Positions 15,171-23,060 of a stretch of DNA of 23,207 nt are shown here, piece by piece (the first letter of the stretch is position 1; each line of letters begins with the position of its first letter). The stretch spans positions 1-23,207 of the forward strand of contig JAQWSA010000070.1 of the NCBI GenBank assembly GCA_029243445.1. The letters are read 5' to 3'. The translations under genes were made by a program, and so were the position numbers. The notes under the pieces were generated by a model that was not told the origin of the DNA, made no database searches, and saw nothing but the letters and a program-made list of their open reading frames with translations. This stretch comes from Alphaproteobacteria bacterium (lineage in GTDB: Bacteria; Pseudomonadota; Alphaproteobacteria; UBA6615).

Positions 15171-16901
15171 ATGCAACTAGATCCAATCACTATACAAATT
15201 CTCTGGAGCCGGCTAATAACAATAGTCGACGAAGCAGCGACGGGTCTGATGCGAACAGCGTACACCCCCTCTGTTAAAGAATATCATGATTTTTGTTGTG
15301 CTTTGTTTGATACCAATGCGCAAATGCTATCCCACTCGACTGTTACAACAGCTGGTTTTTTGGGGATAGTTCCGGAGGTAATGCGCAACTTTCTAAAAAA
15401 GCATCCACCAGAGAGTTTAAAACCAGGGGATGCAATAATTACTAATGATCCTTGGATTGCAAGTGGACATCTCATCGATATATCAATTGCATCGCCGATC
15501 TTTCATCGTGATAAAATCGTCGGCTATACCTTATGTATCGTTCATCATTTGGACATGGGTGGACGCATGTCGACATTAGAATCAAAAGACATGTATGAAG
15601 AGGGACTAAAAATCCCAATTCTTAAGTTGTTTTCAGAAGGGAAGCTTGATCAAACAATATTTGAGTTTATTAAAGCTAACATACGTGTACCAGATAAGGT
15701 TTTGGGAGACCTAAGAGCCCAATTAGTGGCCAATAATGTTTGTACACGAGGGCTTAAAAGTTTACTCGATGAATACAAATTAGATGGGCTAGAAGAGTTG
15801 GGAGCAGAGGTGATCCATCGCACCGAATCCAGTCTTCGTAAAAAAATCTCAGCTTTACCTAACGGTTCTTATAAAAATAATGTTGTACTACCAAAAATTC
15901 CTGGTTGTGAAGACGAGATTAGAATCAATGCCGAAATAACAGTTGTAGATGACGAAGTAATAATAGATTACTCTGGTTCTTCAGGAGAGGTCGGAGCGGC
16001 GATAAATTGCTCTTATAACATGACCAGATCTTACTCTTCGTACCCCATTAAACTAGCACTAGATCCCTATATCCCAAACAATGATGGCGGTTTAAGGCCG
16101 ATAAAAGTAATCGCTCCAGAAGGAACTGTTGTTAATTCTCGACCTCCCGCAGCCACTTGGGGAAGAACGATGATATCACATCTATTCCCAGAAATTGTTT
16201 TTGCCGCAATGGAAAAAATTATGCCTGAGACTATTCTTGCTTCTAATGGTGGGTCGCCAGCAAATGAAGTGTATTTGCATGGACGCAATAAAGATGGAAG
16301 ATCGTTTATGGCCATTGCCCAGCACAGCGGAGGGTTTGGAGCCAGCGCACAATATGATGGGTATTCTTGTTTATGCTTCCCCAATAACACACGTAATATT
16401 CCCATAGAGGTCACCGAAAATGAAGCTCGGATGTACTATACCCATAAAGAACTTCTTCCTGACTCTGGTGGCCCTGGTTTTAATCGCGGAGGTTTAGGAC
16501 AAACAGTGGAGTTTTGTATTCTCGATGGTAATGCTGATAATGCTCACGACGTTGAGAGTTCTGTTCGTCTAAGCGGTAGAACCGAAGATGGTACCTTTCC
16601 GGTCTTCGGTAGATGCGGTGGAAAAAATGGACGTGGTAGCGGAATGTGGGCTAATGGCGAGAGTGTTGACCACGGAATATACCGTCGTTTATCTCCCAAT
16701 GATAAAATTCAATTTATATTGAGTGGGGGAGGAGGATACGGTGATCCCTTGCTAAGAGAAACAATAAGGGTCTTAGAAGATGTGGTTCAGGGATATATAT
16801 CGATTGAAAAGGCTAAAACGGATTACGGGGTAGTTATTAACCCTGATGTTTTAGAAATAGACGTTAAAGCGACTGAACTTCTGCGTAAAAATATGACATG
16901 A
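15171..16901 (+). CDS. hyuB: Hydantoinase B/oxoprolinase-family subunit (HyuB2)
   Basis: A 576-residue HyuB. Typical blocks include an N-terminal LMRTAYTPSVKEYHDFCCALFD, LKPGDAIITNDPWIASGHLIDI near residues 83-104, INCSYNMTRSY near 281-291, LPDSGGPGFNRGG and a closing SGGGGYGDPLLRE tail. It acts with HyuA2. It has a ribosome binding site of the GGGGAGAG type and begins 3 bp after hyuA2. Its last codons overlap the next gene as ATGA (16898-16901), which ties the enzyme pair directly to the importer genes. This suggests the importer supplies the HyuAB2 substrate. Confidence 0.92.
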   Translation: MQLDPITIQILWSRLITIVDEAATGLMRTAYTPSVKEYHDFCCALFDTNAQMLSHSTVTTAGFLGIVPEVMRNFLKKHPPESLKPGDAIITNDPWIASGHLIDISIASPIFHRDKIVGYTLCIVHHLDMGGRMSTLESKDMYEEGLKIPILKLFSEGKLDQTIFEFIKANIRVPDKVLGDLRAQLVANNVCTRGLKSLLDEYKLDGLEELGAEVIHRTESSLRKKISALPNGSYKNNVVLPKIPGCEDEIRINAEITVVDDEVIIDYSGSSGEVGAAINCSYNMTRSYSSYPIKLALDPYIPNNDGGLRPIKVIAPEGTVVNSRPPAATWGRTMISHLFPEIVFAAMEKIMPETILASNGGSPANEVYLHGRNKDGRSFMAIAQHSGGFGASAQYDGYSCLCFPNNTRNIPIEVTENEARMYYTHKELLPDSGGPGFNRGGLGQTVEFCILDGNADNAHDVESSVRLSGRTEDGTFPVFGRCGGKNGRGSGMWANGESVDHGIYRRLSPNDKIQFILSGGGGYGDPLLRETIRVLEDVVQGYISIEKAKTDYGVVINPDVLEIDVKATELLRKNMT

Positions 16902-17818
16902 CAACTACCTTCCATAATAATCTCGGGAAACGTAAATCTCTACCGGACGGAGGAGTAAAACCGATTGGACGCCCAATTTGGTTGCTTAGTCCCGGCGTTA
17001 TATGGCTTTTGTTATTTGGACTAGCTCCTCTAGCATTTATGCTAATGATGTCTTTTTGGACTTCTACGATTTTTGGCACCAAACCAGATTTTTCTTTCGA
17101 TAATTATGCCAGAGTAATTGTTACAGATCTGTATAGAGATCAGCTTTTTAAAACTTTAAGAATAGCTTTCATGACAACGGTCCTTACCGTATTCATCTCC
17201 TACCCTGTGGCTTATTTACTTTCACGCCTAAAAGGAATGCAGAAGGCGCTGTTTGTCCTAATGATGTTTTTGCCATTTTGGACCAGCTATGTAATTCGCG
17301 CTTTTGTTTGGCTTCCAATCCTCGGTCGTAATGGGGCAATCAATAACATGCTTCAAGCTTTAGGGCTGATTGATGCACCAATAGATTGGCTTCTCTACAA
17401 CGAGGGATCCGTTTTCCTGGGTTTGGTTTATGTCTACACGCTATTTATGACCCTGCCTATTTATCTTTCTCTAGAAAAAATAGATCCAGCGTTGATTGAA
17501 GCTGCTACTGATCTTGGTGCAAAACCAGGTTCAATATTTAGACGGATTATTCTGCCACTTAGCTGGCCGGGGGTTCTATCAGGCTGTATTATGGTTTTTC
17601 TTTTATCGATCAGCGCGTTCGTAACCCCTCAATTGCTTGGTGGTGCATCAGGTATCATGTATGGAAACGTCATTGCCAGTCAGTTCTTAGCTAATAATAA
17701 TTGGGCATTTGGTTCGGCACTCTCAATAACCCTAATCATAATAGTACTATTGCTACTACTCATAAGCTCGAGATGGATTGGGGTGCAGCATGTATTTACT
17801 GGGGGAAGGGATCGCTAA
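16898..17818 (+). CDS. ABC importer 2 inner-membrane permease (PotB-like)
   Basis: A 306-residue permease with about six membrane segments, the first at VIWLLLFGLAPLAFMLMMSF. It has the PotB-type RNGAINNMLQALGLID block and a canonical coupling loop (EAATDLGAKPGSIFRRIILP) near residues 204-223. It overlaps hyuB2 by 4 nt and extends into the region upstream of the next permease. It pairs with the 17823-18677 product to form the channel. Confidence 0.92.
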   Translation: MTTTFHNNLGKRKSLPDGGVKPIGRPIWLLSPGVIWLLLFGLAPLAFMLMMSFWTSTIFGTKPDFSFDNYARVIVTDLYRDQLFKTLRIAFMTTVLTVFISYPVAYLLSRLKGMQKALFVLMMFLPFWTSYVIRAFVWLPILGRNGAINNMLQALGLIDAPIDWLLYNEGSVFLGLVYVYTLFMTLPIYLSLEKIDPALIEAATDLGAKPGSIFRRIILPLSWPGVLSGCIMVFLLSISAFVTPQLLGGASGIMYGNVIASQFLANNNWAFGSALSITLIIIVLLLLLISSRWIGVQHVFTGGRDR

Positions 17819-17822
17819 AAAG

Positions 17823-18677
17823 ATGGCCTCTAAAAGTGCAAATCATAAAAAAGGCCTCAGTCGCCCTAGCCTCAAAACTAAAGAGCCATATAGAGGATAC
17901 AAAACAGCTTTATGGATATACGCTGGGGCATTTTACGCATTTCTATACGGTCCGTTATTAATGATCGTCTTACTATCATTTAATGACTCGGAGATAGTTG
18001 GGTTTCCGTTTCGCGGTTTTACTATCCGCTGGTATGAGGTGGTTTTCTCTAGCCCTGAGCTTCTAGATTCCCTTCTAAACAGCCTTGGTGTCGGTTTTCT
18101 TTCAGCAACCATAGCGACAATCCTAGCGTTATCCTTAGCGATGGGCTTTCGCCATGATTTTAAAGGAAAATCGATTGTTTTGTACCTAATCCTCGTACCA
18201 ATAATTATACCAGGAATTATAGGCGGCATAGTTTTGCTAATCTTCTTTGGATTTTCTGGAGTGCGCTCATCCCTCTGGACAACTGTACTAGTGGCGCATG
18301 TTAACTGGGTATTACCATTCGCTTTTCTAACACTTTTTCCACGCTTGCACGGGTTTGATAGAGCACTAGAAGAAGCGGCAATGGACCTTGGAGCGAAACC
18401 TCTACAAATTTTTTTCCGCGTAGTATTTCCAATAATAAGACCAGGTATTATTGCCACAGCTCTATTTTCGTTTAGTCTATCATTCGATGAATTCATAAGA
18501 ACTATTTTTGTTACCGGTTATGATCGTACCATACCGGTTCAGTTTTGGGGTTTAATAGTTGATGAATTAGCCCCTCAGTTACCCGCGATGGCAGTTTTAA
18601 TCATCGTGATTTCGATCTTTAGTTCTTTTGTTGGGTTTGTTTTTATGCATCGTGCTTCGCGAAGTACAAAAACTTAA
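17823..18677 (+). CDS. ABC importer 2 inner-membrane permease (PotC-like)
   Basis: About 284 residues with six predicted membrane segments. The LLSFNDSEIVGFPFRGFTIRWYEVVF block after the first segment is typical of PotC-type subunits, and the coupling loop reads EEAAMDLGAKPLQIFFRVVFP. Several in-frame starts exist. I chose ATG 17823, 4 nt after the upstream stop and downstream of GGGGGAAGGG. ATG 17790 and TTG 17778 would add 11 or 15 residues and overlap the previous gene by 29 or 41 nt. The added residues lie in the cytoplasmic tail and do not affect the assignment. Confidence 0.9.
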   Translation: MASKSANHKKGLSRPSLKTKEPYRGYKTALWIYAGAFYAFLYGPLLMIVLLSFNDSEIVGFPFRGFTIRWYEVVFSSPELLDSLLNSLGVGFLSATIATILALSLAMGFRHDFKGKSIVLYLILVPIIIPGIIGGIVLLIFFGFSGVRSSLWTTVLVAHVNWVLPFAFLTLFPRLHGFDRALEEAAMDLGAKPLQIFFRVVFPIIRPGIIATALFSFSLSFDEFIRTIFVTGYDRTIPVQFWGLIVDELAPQLPAMAVLIIVISIFSSFVGFVFMHRASRSTKT

Positions 18678-18690
18678 TTCGGCAAATGAA

Positions 18691-18750
18691 ATGAGGAAAT
18701 TTATGTACCAAAATAAACCCAAAACCCCCTGGAGGGAGGATTTAAAATGA
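18691..18750 (+). CDS. Possible 19-codon leader ORF coupled to the second binding-protein gene
   Basis: ATG 18691 opens MRKFMYQNKPKTPWREDLK and stops at a TGA that overlaps the next start as ATGA (18747-18750). A second in-frame ATG at 18703 has AGGA 7 nt ahead and would give 15 residues. The GGAGGGAGGA ribosome binding site of the binding-protein gene lies inside this ORF, so ribosomes on the leader would cover or clear it. It could serve translational coupling or regulation. It may equally be chance, since only 20 codons are involved and nothing recognisable is encoded. Confidence 0.3.
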   Translation: MRKFMYQNKPKTPWREDLK

Positions 18751-19877
18751 AAAATAAAGAATCTAACTTTGTTAAAGAAAGTCGCTCAGATCGGAGAACT
18801 TTTATCAAAAAAGCAGGTATAGCGGGCCTTGGTGGAATTGCTGTAAGTGCGCTTCCCATGTCAACAGCGTTTGCACAACCTAAAAAAGTGGTTGCAATCA
18901 TGCCCGGTGTTTTCATGCCGAAGAAGGGACGACCTATCGTCGAAAGCATGTCAGGTGTAAAGGTGGAAAATGCTCCATACGTTTCTCCAACTGATACACT
19001 TGCTAAACTGATGGCGCCTGGCGGGACTAAAAATTATGACATGATGATTAGTCTTACTAATTTTGTTAAAGGTCCGGCTTTGGGGGCTAAAGACGGTGAC
19101 GAGCGTTTGCATGCTCTAGACATGAGCAAAATTCCTAATGCCCAGAAACTGAGTCCTCTATTTAAAAAAGACATAGTGACTAGGGCGGGAAAAACTTACA
19201 TGGTTCCGATTGTCTGGGGATATGATTCAGATATTTACAACGCCGATAAAATCCCTACCGACGACCCGCTGACTCAATCATGGGGAGTTTTATTCGACGA
19301 TAAACATAAGGGTCGTATAGCTTGGAGAGATGATGCACACGGTATGATTATGGCTGCCGCCCTTCATAAAGGACATCCAGATCCGGTCAGCATGGATGCC
19401 AAAGACCTTAAAGAAATCACCTCTTATCTAATTGATCGTAAGAAGAATGTTAGAACAATGTGGACGAAGTTTGGTGAAGCGGTAAACCTCATTTCATCAG
19501 GCGAAGTGGATGCCATGTATGGCTGGATTGCAATGCGAAGAGTTCTACAAGGAAAGGGTCTTAATGTTGTAAATAATTGGCCAAGCGACGGCCTGTTATT
19601 CTGGCATCAATCCGGGTTTGTACCAAAAGACTCACCGAATGCTGCCAATGCAGAGGCGGTAATAAATGCGATGTTATCAAAAGAGTTTGGCGTAACACTT
19701 ACGGAAGTAACGAATTATCCGTCAACATCGGGTGAGGTCGCTGCGACTTTCAGTAAAGAACAAAAAACCAAGCTGGGCCTTGATTTAGCTGATCGGGGTG
19801 TCAAGCTTTATGGGCTAAATTTCCCTGTTAATATGGATAAGTGGGTTGAATCTTGGAATATTATTAAGACGGCATAG
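18747..19877 (+). CDS. ABC importer 2 periplasmic substrate-binding protein (PotD-like), Tat-exported
   Basis: A 376-residue solute-binding protein. Residues 15-22 (DRRTFIKK) are a strong twin-arginine motif, then a hydrophobic stretch and an AFA cleavage site after residue 43. Family blocks are VPIVWGYDSDIYNAD, SWGVLFDDKHKGRIAW, a GEVDAMYGW segment and LLFWHQSGFVPKDS. The last block has Gln where polyamine binders have a conserved Asp after Trp, arguing against a polyamine ligand. The ribosome binding site GGAGGGAGGA is the strongest in the window, fitting the high level needed for a binding protein. It follows its two permeases instead of preceding them and is followed by a 13-bp stem-loop. 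Confidence 0.9.
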   Translation: MKNKESNFVKESRSDRRTFIKKAGIAGLGGIAVSALPMSTAFAQPKKVVAIMPGVFMPKKGRPIVESMSGVKVENAPYVSPTDTLAKLMAPGGTKNYDMMISLTNFVKGPALGAKDGDERLHALDMSKIPNAQKLSPLFKKDIVTRAGKTYMVPIVWGYDSDIYNADKIPTDDPLTQSWGVLFDDKHKGRIAWRDDAHGMIMAAALHKGHPDPVSMDAKDLKEITSYLIDRKKNVRTMWTKFGEAVNLISSGEVDAMYGWIAMRRVLQGKGLNVVNNWPSDGLLFWHQSGFVPKDSPNAANAEAVINAMLSKEFGVTLTEVTNYPSTSGEVAATFSKEQKTKLGLDLADRGVKLYGLNFPVNMDKWVESWNIIKTA

Positions 19878-19891
19878 ATTTACCTAAATGC

Positions 19892-19922
19892 TAGTAGTCG
19901 CAACTATATGTTGCGACTACTA
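19892..19922. promoter_or_regulatory. Perfect 13-bp stem-loop after the second binding-protein gene
   Basis: TAGTAGTCGCAAC (19892-19904) pairs exactly with GTTGCGACTACTA (19910-19922) around a TATAT loop, 14 nt after the binding-protein stop. The following sequence (TGCTAATATATTTTCA) has no tight T-run, so read-through into the ATPase gene is likely. The structure probably stabilises the upstream message or reduces transcription into the ATPase and Rieske genes. The hairpin is certain from sequence; its role is inferred. Confidence 0.7.
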
Positions 19923-19959
19923 TGCTAATATATTTTCATAATATGACAAAGGAAACAAT

Positions 19960-21087
19960 TTGACGATTGATATAGGTAATAGGACACAAGGTGAAATATC
20001 CTCTGAATCAAAATCTACTGTCGAAATTCGTAATGTATCAAAATGGTTTGGAGAAGTTACAGCCTTAGATAATGTGTCTCTGACAATTCAACAGGGTGAG
20101 TTCTTTTCTCTACTTGGCCCTTCAGATTGTGGAAAAACCACTTTATTAAGAATGATTGGTGGATTTGAAACACCCAGCGATGGTCAAATTTTAATTGACG
20201 GCTCCGATACTATTGGGGAACCACCTTACGCGCGCAGCACTAATATGATCTTTCAGCATTTAGCACTGTTTCCGCATATGAATGTAATAGAAAATGTTGC
20301 GTTTGGTCTGAAAATGAAGAGCTTTAAACCTGAAATCATTGATCAAAAAGTTAAGCAGTCACTTGAGCTTGTCCGACTTGAAGGTTACGGCGAACGCAAA
20401 ATTGATCAGCTAAGTGGAGGACAAAAACAAAGAGTGGCAATGGCACGTGCCCTTATAAACAACCCTTCTGTTTTATTGCTTGATGAACCTTTGGGAGCGC
20501 TTGATCTCCAACTAAGACTGCAAATGCAAGACGAATTAAGGAGGTTGCATAAATCGCTTGGAAACACTTTTATCTTTGTAACTCACGATCAAGGTGAAGC
20601 GATGGCAATGTCAAATAGAATTGCCGTTATGGATCAGGGGCATATTTTACAGGTTGGAACACCTGAAGATATTTACGAGACACCCAAAACGCGTTTTGTA
20701 GCTGACTTTGTTGGGCATACGAATGTTTTTGACGGTAAAGTAATAAATATTGAAGAAAATGGTGAATGTTTGGTTTCTTGCCTAGACTTGGTTTTTCGCT
20801 GCCTTGCCCCAGACGGACTAACCGTGGAGCAACCCGTTTCGATTGCCTTAAGATTTGAGGATGTCAGTGTAGAGACCACAACCGAACAATTAAACGGTAC
20901 TAGTATTTCGGTTTTAGTAACCGAAAAAATGTATTTAGGAGGGATGTTTAGGTTTAAAAACATAACAGAAGATGGCACAGAACTGACAGCTGATGCACCT
21001 AACAAACATACTGCCCAATCAATATCAGAAGGTGATACGGTTATATTATCTTGGCGGCCTGCTGATATATCAGTTTTGGTAGAATAA
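19960..21087 (+). CDS. ABC importer 2 ATPase (PotA-like)
   Basis: A 375-residue ABC ATPase beginning at TTG, supported by AAAGGA 7 nt upstream; no ATG gives a better start. Motifs are Walker A GPSDCGKTT (53-61), Q-loop Gln 99 in IFQHLALFPHM, signature LSGGQKQR (151-158), Walker B VLLLDEP (171-177) and His 209 in VTHDQGEA. The Walker A has Asp 56 where this family nearly always has Gly; the essential Gly 58, Lys 59 and Thr 60 remain, so activity is still likely. A TOBE-type C-terminal domain follows from about residue 250. It serves the permeases at 16898-18677. Confidence 0.92.
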   Translation: MTIDIGNRTQGEISSESKSTVEIRNVSKWFGEVTALDNVSLTIQQGEFFSLLGPSDCGKTTLLRMIGGFETPSDGQILIDGSDTIGEPPYARSTNMIFQHLALFPHMNVIENVAFGLKMKSFKPEIIDQKVKQSLELVRLEGYGERKIDQLSGGQKQRVAMARALINNPSVLLLDEPLGALDLQLRLQMQDELRRLHKSLGNTFIFVTHDQGEAMAMSNRIAVMDQGHILQVGTPEDIYETPKTRFVADFVGHTNVFDGKVINIEENGECLVSCLDLVFRCLAPDGLTVEQPVSIALRFEDVSVETTTEQLNGTSISVLVTEKMYLGGMFRFKNITEDGTELTADAPNKHTAQSISEGDTVILSWRPADISVLVE

Positions 21088-21146
21088 TAATTCTTACGAA
21101 ATGATTAATAAGACTAACGCTAAAACCATTTTTGAAGGATAAACTG

Positions 21147-22403
21147 ATGTCAATAAATGTGGAATGGCAACGACCCGATTACTCCCGAGTTCCTTATTGG
21201 CTGTATCATGATACCGACCTTTACAATCATGAACAAAAACTAATATTTCGGGGGACAACCTGGTCATATCTCTGCCTCGAAGCAGAGATGCCTGAGGTGG
21301 GAGACTTTAAAACCACTTGGGTAGGTGACACCCCAATACTTGTTAATCGAAACAAAGACGGTAAAATCCATGCTGTTGTCAACCGTTGTGCGCATCGTGG
21401 AGCTGCTGTCTGTCGACATGCCCAGGGAAATACTAAAGTTCACACCTGTATTTATCACAGATGGAGTTATGACTTGACGGGTAATTTAATTGGCATTCCT
21501 TTCCAACGTGGCATACAGGGCCTGGGAGGCATGGATGATGATTTTGATAAGGCAGATCATGGGCTTCGCAAACTACGTGTAGCCTGTTTCCAAGGCATTA
21601 TTTTTGGTTCTTTCTCAGAAGATAGTGAAGATATAGAAGATTATCTAGGCCCTATGATGCAAGGCCATATCACCCGCTTATTCTGCAAACCAATAAAGGT
21701 ACTTGGTTATCAACGTCAAAGAATACATGGAAATTGGAAGCTCTATTTAGAGAATTTAAGAGATACCTATCACGCAAGTCTTTTACATGAATTCTTAGTA
21801 ACTTTCGGGTTAGATAGAGCTACTCAAAAGGGGGGCGTAGAGATGGATAAACGCCATCGTCATAACCTCACCTATGCCCATGCCTCTTCTGATAATGATT
21901 CAGCTGCTAAGGAAGCTTATGGCGGCCACGAAATTAATAGTGATAAATTAAAGTTACTAGATCCCAGTTTGCTAGAATTTCGCCAAGAATATGCGGACGA
22001 TCGTAATTTAGCCATTTCCACTATGTTTCCAAACGCATCTTTTCAACAATTAAATAATTCTTTGGCGACCAGGCAGATACAACCTAAAGGAGTTGATGCT
22101 TTCGACTTGGTATGGACTTATTTTGGTTACATAGACGACGATATTGATATGACCAACCACAGGTTGCGCCAATTAAACCTGTTTGGCCCAGGGGGCCTAG
22201 TTTCGATGGAGGACGCTGAGGCTATTGAAATTGCTCATAAGGCCAGTTCTTCAGAGGAAAGGGATTCAACAACAGTTATAGAGGTGGGCGGGAAAGGTGA
22301 AATTTCTGATAGGGCCTACAGAGTTAACGACGTACCAATAAGAGGTTTCTGGTCATACTATGCCGAGTTAATGGGGATTGAGCCAGAAGGAGCCTTTCAT
22401 TGA
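21147..22403 (+). CDS. Rieske aromatic ring-hydroxylating oxygenase, alpha subunit
   Basis: A 418-residue oxygenase large subunit. The Rieske [2Fe-2S] ligands are Cys 81 and His 83 (CAHRGA) and Cys 101 and His 104 (CIYHRW). The mononuclear iron site is in ENLRDTYHASLLH, with His 209 and His 214 and the bridging Asp 206; the third carboxylate is probably Asp 356 in VSMEDAE. The sequence resembles the anthranilate/salicylate/benzoate-type group that acts on aromatic acids, and also IacC of indole-acetate degradation. ATG 21147 is preferred because GAAGGA lies 7 nt before it; an in-frame TTG at 21132 lies ahead of that site. No ferredoxin or reductase gene is present in the window. Confidence 0.92.
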   Translation: MSINVEWQRPDYSRVPYWLYHDTDLYNHEQKLIFRGTTWSYLCLEAEMPEVGDFKTTWVGDTPILVNRNKDGKIHAVVNRCAHRGAAVCRHAQGNTKVHTCIYHRWSYDLTGNLIGIPFQRGIQGLGGMDDDFDKADHGLRKLRVACFQGIIFGSFSEDSEDIEDYLGPMMQGHITRLFCKPIKVLGYQRQRIHGNWKLYLENLRDTYHASLLHEFLVTFGLDRATQKGGVEMDKRHRHNLTYAHASSDNDSAAKEAYGGHEINSDKLKLLDPSLLEFRQEYADDRNLAISTMFPNASFQQLNNSLATRQIQPKGVDAFDLVWTYFGYIDDDIDMTNHRLRQLNLFGPGGLVSMEDAEAIEIAHKASSSEERDSTTVIEVGGKGEISDRAYRVNDVPIRGFWSYYAELMGIEPEGAFH

Positions 22404-22876
22404 TAGAAGTAGAAAAACGTTTTGCTATTGAGGATCTGTATTCTGCTTACGCTTCCTGTCTAGACAGCGATCAACTTGAAGAATGGTTAGATCTATTCAT
22501 TGAGAAGTGTGTATATAAAATTATCCCTAAACAAAACGTAACCCTTGGACTGCCTGTAACACTAATGCTTTGTGAAAATAAAAACATGCTCCGCGACAGA
22601 ATAGTATCCCTTCGTCAAGCTAACGAATATAGTATTCACACTGACAAGCACCTGATAAGTAACGTATGCATCAAGACTGAGGTAGACCCAAATACTATCA
22701 TGGTAGAGGCAAATTATGCATTATTTCAAGCAGATAATGAGGGTAATGGATCCCTCTACAGTTTTGGGACCTACATAGATGAGGTTTTGTTTGTTGAAAA
22801 TAGTCCTAAATTCTTATCTAAAACTGTAATTGTCGAAAATTGGTCTATACCACATATGTTATCTACGCCTATATAA
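22400..22876 (+). CDS. Rieske oxygenase beta subunit (NTF2/SnoaL-like fold)
   Basis: A 158-residue small subunit of ring-hydroxylating dioxygenases. The usual order is seen: an N-terminal Y-A-S-C-L-D-S-D segment with EEWLDLF, then YKIIPKQN, the GLPVTLMLCENKNMLRDRI block, and IHTDKHLISNV. It starts at TTG with a strong AAGGAG 7 nt upstream, and the TTG overlaps the alpha-subunit stop as TTGA, so the two subunits are translationally coupled to form a mixed oligomer. It is slightly short for the family, which is normally about 160-190 residues. It is the last clear gene of the plus-strand operon; no terminator hairpin follows closely. Confidence 0.88.
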   Translation: MIEVEKRFAIEDLYSAYASCLDSDQLEEWLDLFIEKCVYKIIPKQNVTLGLPVTLMLCENKNMLRDRIVSLRQANEYSIHTDKHLISNVCIKTEVDPNTIMVEANYALFQADNEGNGSLYSFGTYIDEVLFVENSPKFLSKTVIVENWSIPHMLSTPI

Positions 22877-23060
22877 AAGTGATAATCTTCTGTTTGTTAT
22901 TATGTATAAAAATTAGCGATTATTTTCTTTAATTAATAAAAAATATAAACTAAATATTAAAAAGCTCGTTACTATTCGGTATTATAATGAATAAAATATT
23001 TTGTATAAATATCGGCGCGGCAATAACTGAATTTGATCAGTTCAAATCAAATTATTACAG
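22877..23060. other. AT-rich intergenic region after the Rieske operon
   Basis: No recognisable gene or intrinsic terminator is seen. A 25-codon ORF from ATG 22987 (MNKIFCINIGAAITEF...) ends at TGA 23062-23064, overlapping the next possible start. ATTTGAT (23031-23037) and ATCAAAT (23046-23052) form a weak 7-bp inverted repeat around an 8-nt loop. A promoter for the following ORF may lie here, but I could not fix one. Confidence 0.4.

Noticed and set aside
13041..16901. Acetone or acetophenone carboxylase
   Set aside because: No small third subunit is present and the subunit lengths (708 and 576) fit hydantoinase/oxoprolinase pairs better, though carboxylases share the fold.
17933..18496. 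187-codon open frame on the minus strand
   Set aside because: It lies wholly inside the PotC-like permease gene, has no ribosome binding site or domain, and has the biased composition of an antisense shadow.
21132..21146. TTG 21132 as start of the Rieske alpha subunit
   Set aside because: The GAAGGA ribosome binding site lies downstream of this TTG and is correctly spaced for ATG 21147.
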